Made by a program: the position numbers and the translations under genes. This document shows, in pieces, positions 24,754 through 33,366 of a stretch of 64,000 nucleotides of DNA; positions within the stretch are counted from its first letter, which is position 1; the number at the start of each line of letters is the position of its first letter. Under the pieces are notes generated by a model that was not told where the DNA came from, made no database searches, and saw only the letters and a program-made list of their open reading frames with translations. Location: contig JAKCDC010000001.1 of assembly GCA_021838635.1 (NCBI GenBank), positions 230,065 to 294,064 of the forward strand, in the 5' to 3' direction. Origin of the DNA: Pseudomonadota bacterium (GTDB taxonomy: Bacteria > Pseudomonadota > Gammaproteobacteria > Steroidobacterales > Steroidobacteraceae).

Positions 24754-25407
24754 ATGCAAGACCATCAGCTTAAATTCATCGAACTGGCGCTCGCCCGCCG
24801 AGCGCTGCGTTTTGGGCAGTTCACCTTGAAATCGGGGCGCGAGAGTCCGTATTTCTTCAATGCCGGGCTGTTCAGCGACGGTGAGGCGATTGCCGTGCTG
24901 GGCCGCTGCTATGCCGCCGCCATCACCCGCTCCGAGCTCGCGTTCGACATGCTCTTCGGCCCCGCCTACAAGGGTATCGCGTTGGCGGCCAGTACGGCCG
25001 CGGCGCTGTTCGATCATCATGGGCGCAACGTGCCCTATGCGTTCAACCGCAAGGAGGCCAAGAGCCACGGCGAGGGCGGTAACCTGATCGGCGCACCCCT
25101 GGCCGGTCGGGTGCTGGTGATCGATGACGTGGTGACCGCGGGCACCGCCGTGCGCGAATCGCTCGATCTGATCCGTGCCGCCGGGGCCGAACCGGTCGGG
25201 TGCGTGTTCGCGCTCGATCGCCAAGAGCGCGGTCGCGGTGAACTCAGCGCCACTCAGGAGATCGAGCGTGAACACGGGCTGACGTGCCTCAGTGTTCTGA
25301 CGCTCGCCGACCTCATCGAGGCGCTCTCCTCTCCGGGGGCGGCGGCGATCACTGCCGAGCAACTCGCGGCGCTGAAAGCGTACCGGCAGCGCTACGGAGT
25401 GGCCTGA
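24754..25407 (+). CDS. pyrE: Orotate phosphoribosyltransferase
   Basis: 217 residues. Joins orotate and PRPP to orotidine 5'-phosphate in pyrimidine synthesis. Seen: FTLKSGRESPYFFN at the N-terminus, AYKGIALA, the flexible-loop KEAKSHGEGG, and the PRPP-binding VLVIDDVVTAGTAVRE. ATG 24754 (MQDHQLKF) matches the usual length; the frame is open further upstream. It converges with the bat operon, 8 bp apart. Confidence 0.94.
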   Translation: MQDHQLKFIELALARRALRFGQFTLKSGRESPYFFNAGLFSDGEAIAVLGRCYAAAITRSELAFDMLFGPAYKGIALAASTAAALFDHHGRNVPYAFNRKEAKSHGEGGNLIGAPLAGRVLVIDDVVTAGTAVRESLDLIRAAGAEPVGCVFALDRQERGRGELSATQEIEREHGLTCLSVLTLADLIEALSSPGAAAITAEQLAALKAYRQRYGVA

Positions 25408-25415
25408 GCGGCCGG

Positions 25416-27140
25416 TTACGGATACAGCGGCGGCAGCGTGTCGCGTTCGCCGGCCCGGCTGTCGTCCCGGCGCGCCGGCAGGTCGCGCAGCGCCTGGGCG
25501 AGTGCTAGGCCTCCCCAGCTGCCGCCGCCATAGCAGGCACGTTCCAAGTCGCGCAGCAATGTTTGCACGTGCTCATCGAGGCCGGCGGCGAGCAGCGGGT
25601 GCAGGCTGGTCGCCGGCACGTTCCATGCGCCACTCATCCAGCCGAGCAGGTGACGGCGTGCGGCCGGCGCGTCGTTGCGGGCGCACGCAGCATAAAACGC
25701 GGTCCGTTCTGTTGCGGCATCAGGGCGTGTGTCGCGCTGCGGGGGCGGCGGCGGGGCCCGGCGTGTGCGGGAGGGGCGGCGAGACCAGAGCCAGGCGGCC
25801 AGTGTTGCGATCCACAGCAGCGCCAGCGCCCCCGTCAACCACGGCCACGGTGAGACCCGCATGGAGCGGGCGGCGGCCGGTTTTGGCGCCGCGGCTGGTG
25901 CCGGTGGGGTGCTCGCCGTGACGGTCGGCGCAGGCCCACCCGTCGCTGCCGGTGTGACCTCCAGGGTCTGCGCCGGCAGCGTCACGCGCTCCAGATGGTC
26001 GGTTCGAGTGTTCCACCAATGAACCGTCAGTGCCGGCAGGCGATAGTGCCCGGGACGGTCCGCGATGAAGGCGATGGTCTGTGCGCGGCTGCCGAGGATG
26101 CCCGTATCCGCAGTCGCATCCTGCAGTCGCGCCTGGTCGGGGTAGCGGCTGAGCCCGGCCGGCGGGCGCAGGCGGTGCGCCAGGTCCGGTAGCTGCGCGG
26201 CCGTGAGGCCGATCGCTTTCAGATCAAGCTCGAGGGTGAGAGGATCGCCGGCCGGTACGCTGCGGGAGCTCGGATTCCAGTGCGCGCTCAGCGTCACGGA
26301 CTGTGCCGGCAGCCAATCCCGGCCTCGCGCCGCCGCGGGCCGTGGCCGCACCGACAGGACGATCGGGTCGCCGTGTACCTCGATCGGGTGCAGCGTCTGC
26401 ATCAGGCCGCCGAAGAATCCGCCAAAGGCGTTGCTCGGCCAAGGCGAGGCCTGCGTGTGCGTGGCCACCTCGGCCTCGAGCACGGGCCCCGTCAAGCTGA
26501 TGCGCCCGCTGTGCAGTGCAAACAGCACGAAGCGGCGCGTGATCACCCGGTAGACCCGCCCGTTGCGCACGGCGGTGCCGTACTGGTCGGCCCCCGCGTG
26601 CTTGACGAGCACCGCGCGGTTGCCCGAGAACGCGAGGCTGGCGTGATACAGCTGCTCATCGGTGTAGATGCGCACCGTGAGGTGAACTTGCGCTTGTACA
26701 TAGGGCGCTGCGGGCCGCGTGCGGCTGACGATGAATATCGGTGCGGCAGCACCCGTCGCGGGGCTGCCGGTGGCGCTACCGCCGCTCACCGTCAGCCTCA
26801 GCGGTGCACTGTGCTCACCGTCCCAGGCGAGCGGAGGGATCGTCAATCGTCCGGTGCGTTTCGGCGCCAGTGTCAGGATGACCTGGGCGCGCTCGGCGCT
26901 GCCGCCGGTCCCGAATTGCACGCTGGTGCTGGCACTGCTGCCGAGGATGTCGAAGTCACGTCGCAGCGGTGCGAGATGCGGTTCGCTTGTGGTGAGACCG
27001 TCGTAGGTCAGCGTGAGCTGCACCGTGCTGCCCGTGGTGATCCGGGTGTTGCTGAGTGTGGCAGTGACGGACGCGTACGCCTTCGGCAGCGCCGAGCACA
27101 AGAGTGCCGTGAGCAGCACAGCGACGAGGCGACGCGTCAT
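25416..27140 (-). CDS. BatD-like membrane-anchored protein (last gene of the moxR-bat operon)
   Basis: 574 residues: signal peptide (LVAVLLTALLCSALPKAYA), long beta-sandwich periplasmic region with the early motif TATLSNTRITTGSTVQLTL, a transmembrane helix (WLTGALALLWIATLAAWLW) at about 440, then an arginine/proline-rich cytoplasmic tail with a helical end. BatD (oxygen-tolerance) proteins are thought to act with BatA and BatB in the envelope; the biochemical role is unknown. It overlaps the TPR gene by 4 bp. Confidence 0.8.
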   Translation of the reverse strand: MTRRLVAVLLTALLCSALPKAYASVTATLSNTRITTGSTVQLTLTYDGLTTSEPHLAPLRRDFDILGSSASTSVQFGTGGSAERAQVILTLAPKRTGRLTIPPLAWDGEHSAPLRLTVSGGSATGSPATGAAAPIFIVSRTRPAAPYVQAQVHLTVRIYTDEQLYHASLAFSGNRAVLVKHAGADQYGTAVRNGRVYRVITRRFVLFALHSGRISLTGPVLEAEVATHTQASPWPSNAFGGFFGGLMQTLHPIEVHGDPIVLSVRPRPAAARGRDWLPAQSVTLSAHWNPSSRSVPAGDPLTLELDLKAIGLTAAQLPDLAHRLRPPAGLSRYPDQARLQDATADTGILGSRAQTIAFIADRPGHYRLPALTVHWWNTRTDHLERVTLPAQTLEVTPAATGGPAPTVTASTPPAPAAAPKPAAARSMRVSPWPWLTGALALLWIATLAAWLWSRRPSRTRRAPPPPPQRDTRPDAATERTAFYAACARNDAPAARRHLLGWMSGAWNVPATSLHPLLAAGLDEHVQTLLRDLERACYGGGSWGGLALAQALRDLPARRDDSRAGERDTLPPLYP

Positions 27141-28084
27141 GGATTCGCTCCCGGATGGCGCAGCAGGTACTCGATCAGGAATTTGCGTCGCAGCAGCCCG
27201 GCCGGATCATTGGGGATTTGCCGCAGCCATTGTTTCAGCGCCAGTGCTTTTTCACTCGGCGGCTTCGGCGGTGGCGCCGTGCGGCTGCCGTGCGCCCGCA
27301 GGGCGTGCTCGGTGCCGTGGGGGCCGTGATGCAAGCGACCTGACGCCGCGTGGCCTGCGCCTTGGCGCTGCTGTGCTCGAGCCAGTGCCGCGGCGCGCTC
27401 GGCGTTGCGCAGCGTCTGTCCCGCTGTGTGCGGCGCGCTTCCCGTGGCGGAGGCCGGGTGGGTTGTCGCCGCCGAGCGGGTGCGGCCGTTAGATGCGCTC
27501 GGGTGAGACGATCCGGCATTGGCGCCGTGGCCACTCTTCGGAGCCGCCTGACCTTGCGATGCGCCGTGCGGTCTGCGCGATTGTTCCTGGCGTTTCCCCT
27601 GCCCTGCTCGAGCACCCTGCTGGCCGCCGTTGCGTTTGTTTGGAGGCGACTGCGAACCCGACGGGCGGTGCTGCGCCGAGGATTGTTGCGGCGGGCGGTG
27701 CGCCAGGACGCGCGCCACCAGGTTGCGATTGTGGCGGATGTCGCGGTCGTGTGGCCGCTGCTTCAGCGCCGCATCGTAGGCCGCGAGCGCCGCGTGCAGC
27801 CGCCCCAGGTGCGCCAGCGCATTGCCGAGGTTGTATTCACTGGTGGGGTCCTTCAGCGGCTGCAGCAGTTGAGCCGCCGGTGCATAGCGGCCGGCGAGCA
27901 AGTCCGCGTACGCCTTGCGGCGCCGGCTGGTGAAGCGCGCCGCCGCCTGCGCCGGTCGGCCGGCCGCGAGCAGCGCTTCGCCCTGCTGATCGGGGGTGCG
28001 CCAGAGATTCGACCAGACCCCGGCGAACGCCGGCGCGCTCGCCAGGCAGCCGAGCAGCATCAGCACGGCGCTGCGACGGTTCAT
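27137..28084 (-). CDS. TPR protein of the bat operon (BatC-like)
   Basis: About 315 residues from ATG 28084 (MNRRSAVLM). Signal peptide, two or three TPR units in the first half (AAARFTSRRRKAYADLLAGR, LGRLHAALAAYDAALKQRP), then a long low-complexity region rich in Q, G, H, A and R (about 150-270), and a conserved-looking end ALKQWLRQIPNDPAGLLRRK that matches the C-terminus of BatB/BatC proteins. The disordered middle is unusual for a soluble periplasmic protein. Coupled to both neighbours by 4-bp overlaps. Confidence 0.78.
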   Translation of the reverse strand: MNRRSAVLMLLGCLASAPAFAGVWSNLWRTPDQQGEALLAAGRPAQAAARFTSRRRKAYADLLAGRYAPAAQLLQPLKDPTSEYNLGNALAHLGRLHAALAAYDAALKQRPHDRDIRHNRNLVARVLAHRPPQQSSAQHRPSGSQSPPNKRNGGQQGARAGQGKRQEQSRRPHGASQGQAAPKSGHGANAGSSHPSASNGRTRSAATTHPASATGSAPHTAGQTLRNAERAAALARAQQRQGAGHAASGRLHHGPHGTEHALRAHGSRTAPPPKPPSEKALALKQWLRQIPNDPAGLLRRKFLIEYLLRHPGANP

Positions 28085-29073
28085 GTCCACCCCCGGCGAG
28101 AGAGCAACGCCCCGAGCAGCACGATCAGCGGCAACAGCCACACCCCGTCGTTGAGCCAGCTCGACAGGTGCACTTGCGGCGCGGCGTGGGCGCCGCCGAG
28201 GCCGCGCAGGCCGTCGGCGTGCAGCGCGGCAATCAGTTGCGGCAGCTGATCGAGCCGGACGAATTCCCCGCCGCCGGCCTCGGCGATGCGCTGCAGCACG
28301 GCCGGATGCAGCCGGCTGATCAGCACTTTGCCGTCCGCGCCGCTCCTGAATCCGCCTGTGGCGCGCGGCGTTGGAGCGCCGGCTCTGGTGCCAACACCGA
28401 CGACGTTGACCGTGATGCCGGCACGGCGCAGGCGTGCGGCCATCTGGATCGCTCGCGCCGGGTCATGGACGGAGTCCATCAGGACGATGACCTGCCGGTC
28501 GTTGCCCGCCCAGGCGTGCAGCAGGCGCGAGGCAGTGCGCAACGCCGGTGCGAGCCGAGCGCCGTGTTCAGGCATCAGCCGCGGGGAGAGCACCCGGTCG
28601 AGATTGCGCACGGTCGCGCCATCGGCGGTGAGCGGCGCGACGGTGTACGCTTCCCCGGCGAAGGCAACGAGTCCGACGCGGGCGTCGTGTGCGGCCGCGA
28701 GCAGGTTATCGACGGCGAAGCGCGCCTGCGCGGCCCGACTCGGGGACAGGTCGCTCGCCTCCATGGAGGGGGAGAGTTGTACGGCGAGCACCCAGGCCGC
28801 CGGCAGGCGGTACGCGGCGGTGACCTGCCGTTGCCAACTCGGGCCGGCGAGCGCCACCACACCGAGTGTCCACAGCGCGCCAATCAGCGGCCAGGGTGAG
28901 CGGGCGCGTGCGCCCCCACCCTCCAGGCGCAGCAGCGCCAGCAGGTCTGCGTCTACCAACCGCGGCCAGGCGCCGGTGCGCGCGCGCCGGTGAGCCAGCC
29001 AGAGCGCCAGCGCCCACATCAGCGGCAGCGCGGCGAGCGCCCAGGGATGCAGGAAGTGAAGGGCGCGAGGCAT
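28081..29073 (-). CDS. VWA-domain membrane protein (BatB-like)
   Basis: 330 residues from ATG 29073 (MPRALHFLHPW). Two N-terminal membrane helices, a VWA domain from about 85 to 285, and a C-terminal helix. The MIDAS metal site is degraded: the expected DxSxS reads QLSPSMEAS, with Gln for Asp, while the later loop VLMDSVHD keeps an Asp. BatB proteins sit in the inner membrane with the VWA domain outside. The loss of the first Asp suggests this copy may not bind metal in the usual way. Confidence 0.8.
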   Translation of the reverse strand: MPRALHFLHPWALAALPLMWALALWLAHRRARTGAWPRLVDADLLALLRLEGGGARARSPWPLIGALWTLGVVALAGPSWQRQVTAAYRLPAAWVLAVQLSPSMEASDLSPSRAAQARFAVDNLLAAAHDARVGLVAFAGEAYTVAPLTADGATVRNLDRVLSPRLMPEHGARLAPALRTASRLLHAWAGNDRQVIVLMDSVHDPARAIQMAARLRRAGITVNVVGVGTRAGAPTPRATGGFRSGADGKVLISRLHPAVLQRIAEAGGGEFVRLDQLPQLIAALHADGLRGLGGAHAAPQVHLSSWLNDGVWLLPLIVLLGALLSRRGWT

Positions 29074-29075
29074 GT

Positions 29076-30041
29076 TCAGGTCCGCTCCGTCATGCGCCAG
29101 GCGGCCGGAATGCTCAGCAGCAGCGCGAGCGCGAGCGGTATGCCGAACCATTCGCTCGACGGACGCAGCCAGCGCCGATCGCCCGCGACCGGCTCGAGGC
29201 GGTCGATCTGTCGATAGACCGCGCGCAGTGCGCCCTGATCGGTGGCGCGGAAGTAGCGCCCGCCGGTGATGCGGGCGATCTTCTGCAGCAGCTTCTGGTC
29301 CAGGTCGGTGTTGCCGGTAACGCCGAAGAATGACTGGTGTACCGCGGCGCCGACCCCGATGGTGTCGATGCGCAGCCCGGTTTGCGCGGCGAGCCGGGCT
29401 GCCTCAAGCGGTGGCATCACGCCCGTGTTGTTGCCGCCGTCGGTAAGCAGGATCAGCAGCGGCTGGCGGTGAGTGTGCACGCCACGATCATCTTGGCGCA
29501 GTGTCTTGATCGCCAGCCCGATGGCGTCGCCGATCGCAGTCTGGGGTCCGGCGATGCCGACCATCGCCTCGTCGAGAAAGCGATGCACGGTGCCCAGATC
29601 GGTCGTGAGCGGCGCCTGCAGGTAGGGGCGCGTCCCGAAGAGGATCAGTCCGACCTGATCGCCGTGCCGGTGGCTGACGAAACGGCCAGCGACCTGCTGG
29701 ACGATCTGCAGCCGGCTTTGCCGACCGCCCATGTCCTCGGTGGCCATGGAGCCGGAGCAGTCGATCGCCAGGATGATCTGGCGACCCTCGGTGTGCACCG
29801 GGATGGGTGCACCGAGCCATTGCGGGCGCAGCGCCGCGAGGATCAGCAGCAGCCAGATGCTGCTCAGCAGCACCGCATCGATTCGCCCGATGCGCGGCGC
29901 ACCGGTGCCGGCGGCGGCGACGTCCGCAGCCATCGGCACAAACAGTGCCGCGCCGGAGGGTTCGGCATTGCGCAGCACGCGCCGCAGCACCCAAGGCAGG
30001 GGTGTCAGCAGCGCCATCCACGGCCATGCGAAGTGAAACAT
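29076..30041 (-). CDS. VWA-domain membrane protein (BatA-like)
   Basis: 321 residues from ATG 30041 (MFHFAWPWM). N-terminal helices (WPWMALLTPLPWVLRRVL and the one around LLSSIWLLLILAALRP), then a VWA domain with a complete MIDAS: LAIDCSGSMATED and LLTDGGNNTG. Ends with a membrane helix. With BatB it probably forms a metal-dependent adhesion or assembly complex at the inner membrane. Two bases separate it from batB; the start overlaps the end of the DUF4381 gene. Confidence 0.86.
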   Translation of the reverse strand: MFHFAWPWMALLTPLPWVLRRVLRNAEPSGAALFVPMAADVAAAGTGAPRIGRIDAVLLSSIWLLLILAALRPQWLGAPIPVHTEGRQIILAIDCSGSMATEDMGGRQSRLQIVQQVAGRFVSHRHGDQVGLILFGTRPYLQAPLTTDLGTVHRFLDEAMVGIAGPQTAIGDAIGLAIKTLRQDDRGVHTHRQPLLILLTDGGNNTGVMPPLEAARLAAQTGLRIDTIGVGAAVHQSFFGVTGNTDLDQKLLQKIARITGGRYFRATDQGALRAVYRQIDRLEPVAGDRRWLRPSSEWFGIPLALALLLSIPAAWRMTERT

Positions 30042-30517
30042 CAGCCCTGCCCGCCTTTGTGTTTGCGTCCGGCGCGGCGCACGAACGCCTCGGCCCCGGC
30101 CAGCCATTCGGCGCGCTGATCGAGCGGGTGATCACCGAAGGCGGCGCCGAGCAGAGCGCGGCCGGACGCTCCGGCAAGCGCCGTAGCGCCTTCCTCGCCA
30201 AGAAACGCGAGCCACGCCTCACCGGTGAGTCGCGCGACCCGATCGCGCCCGAACACCGCCATGGCGTAGCGGCGCAGCAGGCTCTCAATGGCGCGTGCAC
30301 TGGTCTGTGGGTCGGCGGCCGCCGCGCGGATGCGTCGCAGTTCCCGCAGTGCCCCGCGCCTGCGCCGCAGGCGCGGGGCACGCCACCACCCCAGTGCGCC
30401 GGCCACGACCGCCGCGGTGAGTCCGGCGAGGATCCACCACCCCGGTGCCGGCGGCCACACCGGCGGGGGCGGCGGCGCGTGGGCCGGCGCGAGGGCTGTC
30501 AGCCAGTTCGGATTCAT
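30041..30517 (-). CDS. DUF4381 membrane protein
   Basis: 158 residues from ATG 30517 (MNPNWLTALAP). Proline-rich start, one membrane helix (WWILAGLTAAVVAGALGWW), basic loop (RLRRRRG) and a cytoplasmic helical domain. DUF4381 proteins are found only beside MoxR/DUF58/VWA genes. Function unknown. It overlaps both neighbours by 1-4 bp. Confidence 0.82.
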   Translation of the reverse strand: MNPNWLTALAPAHAPPPPPVWPPAPGWWILAGLTAAVVAGALGWWRAPRLRRRRGALRELRRIRAAAADPQTSARAIESLLRRYAMAVFGRDRVARLTGEAWLAFLGEEGATALAGASGRALLGAAFGDHPLDQRAEWLAGAEAFVRRAGRKHKGGQG

Positions 30518-31416
30518 GCTGCGGATGGTCCGCCGAGCAGACTCTGGCGCAATGCCGCCTCGGCCGGCTCCGAGGTGTGGAGCCGTGCCACCGGTGCGGC
30601 CAGACGCTGCGAGAGATGGGCGAGACTCTGTTCGCGCGCCTGCCAGGCGTCGCGCCACGCGCTGCGCACCCGCTGCCCATCGAGTATCGCGAGGCGGCCG
30701 GGCAGGCCGGCGCGGAATCGCCCCGGTGGCAGCCCCTGGGCCTCCAGAGGATCAGTGACCCAGTAGAGCCGGATGTCATTGTGGCGCGTCAGCGGCAGCC
30801 AGAGAGGCTCCTCGCGCGCCGTCGGCGCGGCGAAGTCGCTGACGGCCAGAATCTGGCTGCCTGGTCGGATCAGCGGGACCGCAGCCCGCAGTGCGTCGGG
30901 CAGGGCCTGCGGTACCGGCGGTGCCGGGGCTTGCGGTTGCACCGCCAGCAACGTCTCCAGCAACGGCAGCACGCCGGCGAGTCGTGCACGGGCCGGTAAA
31001 ATGCGCGGCGGCGCCAGTCCATCCGCCACCAATGCCCCGACCCGGTCGCCTTCGAGTGCGGCCGTCCAGGCGAGCAGGGCGGCGATGCGCACGATGAGTG
31101 CGGATTTCAGTTGGCGGCGGCTGCCGAAGAAGGTGCCCGGTTGCAGATCGACGAGCAGCCATACCGGCCGCTCGCGCTCCTCGTGAAACAGCTTCGTGTG
31201 CGCTCGTCCGCGCCGCGCCGTGACCCGCCAGTCGATGCTGCGCGGATCGTCTCCCGGGGTGTAGAGACGCACCTCCTGAAACTCCAGACCGCGACCGCGC
31301 TGCGCGCTGGCGTGCGCTCCGAGCAGGGCGGCGCGGGCCCGCCGCTGATGCTGTAGTGACAGACCATGCGCCGCACCGCGCAGCGCGAGCAGTTCTTCGA
31401 GCGTCGGGAGGCTCAT
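30514..31416 (-). CDS. DUF58 protein
   Basis: 300 residues from ATG 31416 (MSLPTLEELLAL). The DUF58 signature is clear: EVRLYTPGDDPRSIDWRVTARR and HTKLFHEERERPVWLLVD. The second half has a degenerate VWA-like fold. DUF58 proteins are partners of MoxR ATPases. No membrane helices. It follows moxR by 4 bp. Confidence 0.88.
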   Translation of the reverse strand: MSLPTLEELLALRGAAHGLSLQHQRRARAALLGAHASAQRGRGLEFQEVRLYTPGDDPRSIDWRVTARRGRAHTKLFHEERERPVWLLVDLQPGTFFGSRRQLKSALIVRIAALLAWTAALEGDRVGALVADGLAPPRILPARARLAGVLPLLETLLAVQPQAPAPPVPQALPDALRAAVPLIRPGSQILAVSDFAAPTAREEPLWLPLTRHNDIRLYWVTDPLEAQGLPPGRFRAGLPGRLAILDGQRVRSAWRDAWQAREQSLAHLSQRLAAPVARLHTSEPAEAALRQSLLGGPSAA

Positions 31417-31420
31417 GCGT

Positions 31421-32446
31421 TCAGGGCGCCGGCACCCGGCTGAGCAGTTCGTGCACGCAGCTCTCGGCGGTGACGCCCTGCGCCTGCGCCGTGTAGTCGA
31501 TGAGCAGCCGGTGGCGCAGTGCGTCCGGGGCGATCGCCTGCACGTCCTCGGGACTGACAAAATCGCGGCCTTCGAGCCAGGCGAGCGCACGCGCGCCGCG
31601 TTCGATGGCGATTGCCGCGCGTGGACTCGCGCCCCAGCGCAGCCACTGACGCAACTGCGCGCTGTAGGGCTCGGGGCGGCGTGTGGCGTCGACCAGTGCG
31701 GCGATGTACTCGGCCACCGGATCGGACAGCGTCAGGCCTAGAATTTCCCGCCGTGCGGTGAATACCATGGTCTGGCTCATCCGTTGCGTAGGCGGGGCAA
31801 TCTCACGTTGGCTGATCGCCTCGCCGCGCGCCAGCGCCATCACTTTCAGCGTCGTAGCGCGGTCGGGATAATCGACCCGGGTGTGCAGCATGAAGCGGTC
31901 GAGTTGCGCCTCGGGCAGCGGATAAGTGCCTTCCTGTTCGATCGGATTCTGCGTCGCCATGACCAGGAACAGCGGCGGCAGCGGATAACTCGCGGCCCCG
32001 ACACTGATCTGCCGCTCAGCCATGGCCTCCAGCAGTGCCGACTGCACCTTGGCCGGCGCCCGGTTGATTTCATCGGCAAGAATCAGATTATGAAAGAGCG
32101 GTCCGCGCTGGAAGCGGAACGTGCCTTCCTCCGGCCGGTAGATATCCGAACCGGTCAGATCCGCCGGCAGCAGGTCCGGCGTGAACTGGACCCGCTGGAA
32201 GTCCGCCTCCACCGCGTGGGCCAGCGCCTTGATGGCGCGGGTCTTGGCAAGCCCGGGCGGCCCCTCCACCAGCAGGTGGCCGTCCGAAAGCAGGGCGACC
32301 AGCAGCCGTTCGACCAGTGCCTCCTGCCCAAGGATCTGGCTGCGCAGGTAGGTGCGCAGCCGAGCGAACGCGGCCTGCGCAGCGCCGCCGGTGGGGGCGG
32401 GGGCCGCGGTAGGGGCGGAAGGGGCGAGCGGACTGGTGCCGGACAT
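31421..32446 (-). CDS. MoxR-family AAA+ ATPase
   Basis: 341 residues. An alanine/proline-rich leader of about 25 residues precedes the AAA+ core: Walker [15 protein letters not shown], Walker [23 protein letters not shown], sensor 1 [26 protein letters not shown]. MoxR proteins are chaperone-like and often help insert metal or cofactor into VWA proteins. It is the first gene of the seven-gene minus-strand operon that ends with batD. Confidence 0.92.
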   Translation of the reverse strand: MSGTSPLAPSAPTAAPAPTGGAAQAAFARLRTYLRSQILGQEALVERLLVALLSDGHLLVEGPPGLAKTRAIKALAHAVEADFQRVQFTPDLLPADLTGSDIYRPEEGTFRFQRGPLFHNLILADEINRAPAKVQSALLEAMAERQISVGAASYPLPPLFLVMATQNPIEQEGTYPLPEAQLDRFMLHTRVDYPDRATTLKVMALARGEAISQREIAPPTQRMSQTMVFTARREILGLTLSDPVAEYIAALVDATRRPEPYSAQLRQWLRWGASPRAAIAIERGARALAWLEGRDFVSPEDVQAIAPDALRHRLLIDYTAQAQGVTAESCVHELLSRVPAP

Positions 32447-32631
32447 GGCGAGCGCCTCCAGAGTGTTCCTAAGAGCCGGATTGACCCTCCAGCGCCGCCG
32501 GGGTTCCCGAGCGGTGCCACGACGCGAGGACCACGGCCCCGGTTGAAAATGCCGAAGGACATATTACCGGGCAGCGCACCGCCTCGCCCGGTCGCACCCA
32601 GGACCCGGAAGGACCGGTGGCGTAGGTGAAA

Positions 32632-32645
32632 GGTACCGTGGTACC
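32632..32645. promoter_or_regulatory. GGTACC-GT-GGTACC dyad abutting a start codon
   Basis: Two GGTACC boxes separated by GT end one base before the ATG at 32646. Each box is itself palindromic. They occupy the place of the ribosome-binding site, so a protein bound here would block translation or transcription of the ribbon-helix-helix-like gene. Confidence 0.4.
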
Positions 32646-32909
32646 ATGATCTGCATGAAGACCATCACACGCGTGCAAACCGGGGTGCGGCTGGAGCGTC
32701 GGCTGCTGAAAGTACTGAAGGCGCTGGCCGCGGAGCTGGAGATGTCCCTCGGGGATCTACTCGAAGGCATCGTGTTGCACGCCTTCGAGGGTAAAGCGGC
32801 TTTTTCGCCGGCAACTCTGCGCAAGATCCGGGCGCTGAAGGCGGTCTACGGTCTGGACCTCGCCGCCGAGGACGCGCACCGCATGCACGAGGTCGAAGCC
32901 CATGAGTGA
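32646..32909 (+). CDS. Small ribbon-helix-helix-like protein
   Basis: 87 residues (or 84 from ATG 32655). The pattern TGVRLE (strand), RRLLKVLKALAAELEMS (helix), LGDLLEGIVLHAFEG (helix) fits an RHH fold, found in autoregulating repressors and antitoxins. It overlaps the following gene by 8 bp. I cannot name a family. Its own dyad just upstream would fit autorepression. Confidence 0.55.
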   Translation: MICMKTITRVQTGVRLERRLLKVLKALAAELEMSLGDLLEGIVLHAFEGKAAFSPATLRKIRALKAVYGLDLAAEDAHRMHEVEAHE

Positions 32910-33291
32910 GCAGCCCGCGGATCTCGCCTGCTTTCTGCGCGGGGAGCTCAATTCGGCCACCGTCACGCACCGGGAGCACGTGCGCATGGCCTTCGAGATG
33001 CTGCGCCGTTACGACTTTCCCGAGGCCGCGCTGTATTACTCGCGTGCGCTGCAGTCCTTGACCGCCCGGGCCGGGGTCCCCGGGAAGTTTCACCAGACGA
33101 TCACCGTCGCCTTTCTGTCGCTGCTCGCCGAGCGACTGTTCGAGCACGGCTCGGGGACGTTCGAGGCGTTTGCCCAGGCCCATCCAGACCTTTTCGATCG
33201 GTCGGTGCTCGAGCGGCTCTACAGCCCCGAGCGGATTGCGAGCGCGGCGGCGCGCACGATTTTTCTGCTGCCGAGTGCGCTCGCCCGTTAG
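32902..33291 (+). CDS. Conserved hypothetical protein co-translated with the RHH-like gene
   Basis: 129 residues, all-helical in appearance. THREHVRMAFEMLRRYDFPEA and FHQTITVAFLSLLAERL recall a conserved proteobacterial family of unknown function, whose members share HREHVRMA and the C-terminal YSPERIAS. No catalytic motif is evident beyond conserved histidines. The overlap with the RHH-like gene suggests a pair; a toxin-antitoxin reading is possible but unsupported by any toxin motif. Confidence 0.6.
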   Translation: MSEQPADLACFLRGELNSATVTHREHVRMAFEMLRRYDFPEAALYYSRALQSLTARAGVPGKFHQTITVAFLSLLAERLFEHGSGTFEAFAQAHPDLFDRSVLERLYSPERIASAAARTIFLLPSALAR

Positions 33292-33366
33292 AGCGGGGCG
33301 TGGTGTTAAGCTTTCCACCACCGACGCAGCGCTCGGGCGCCGGCTTCCAAAAACACGGGGACATCG

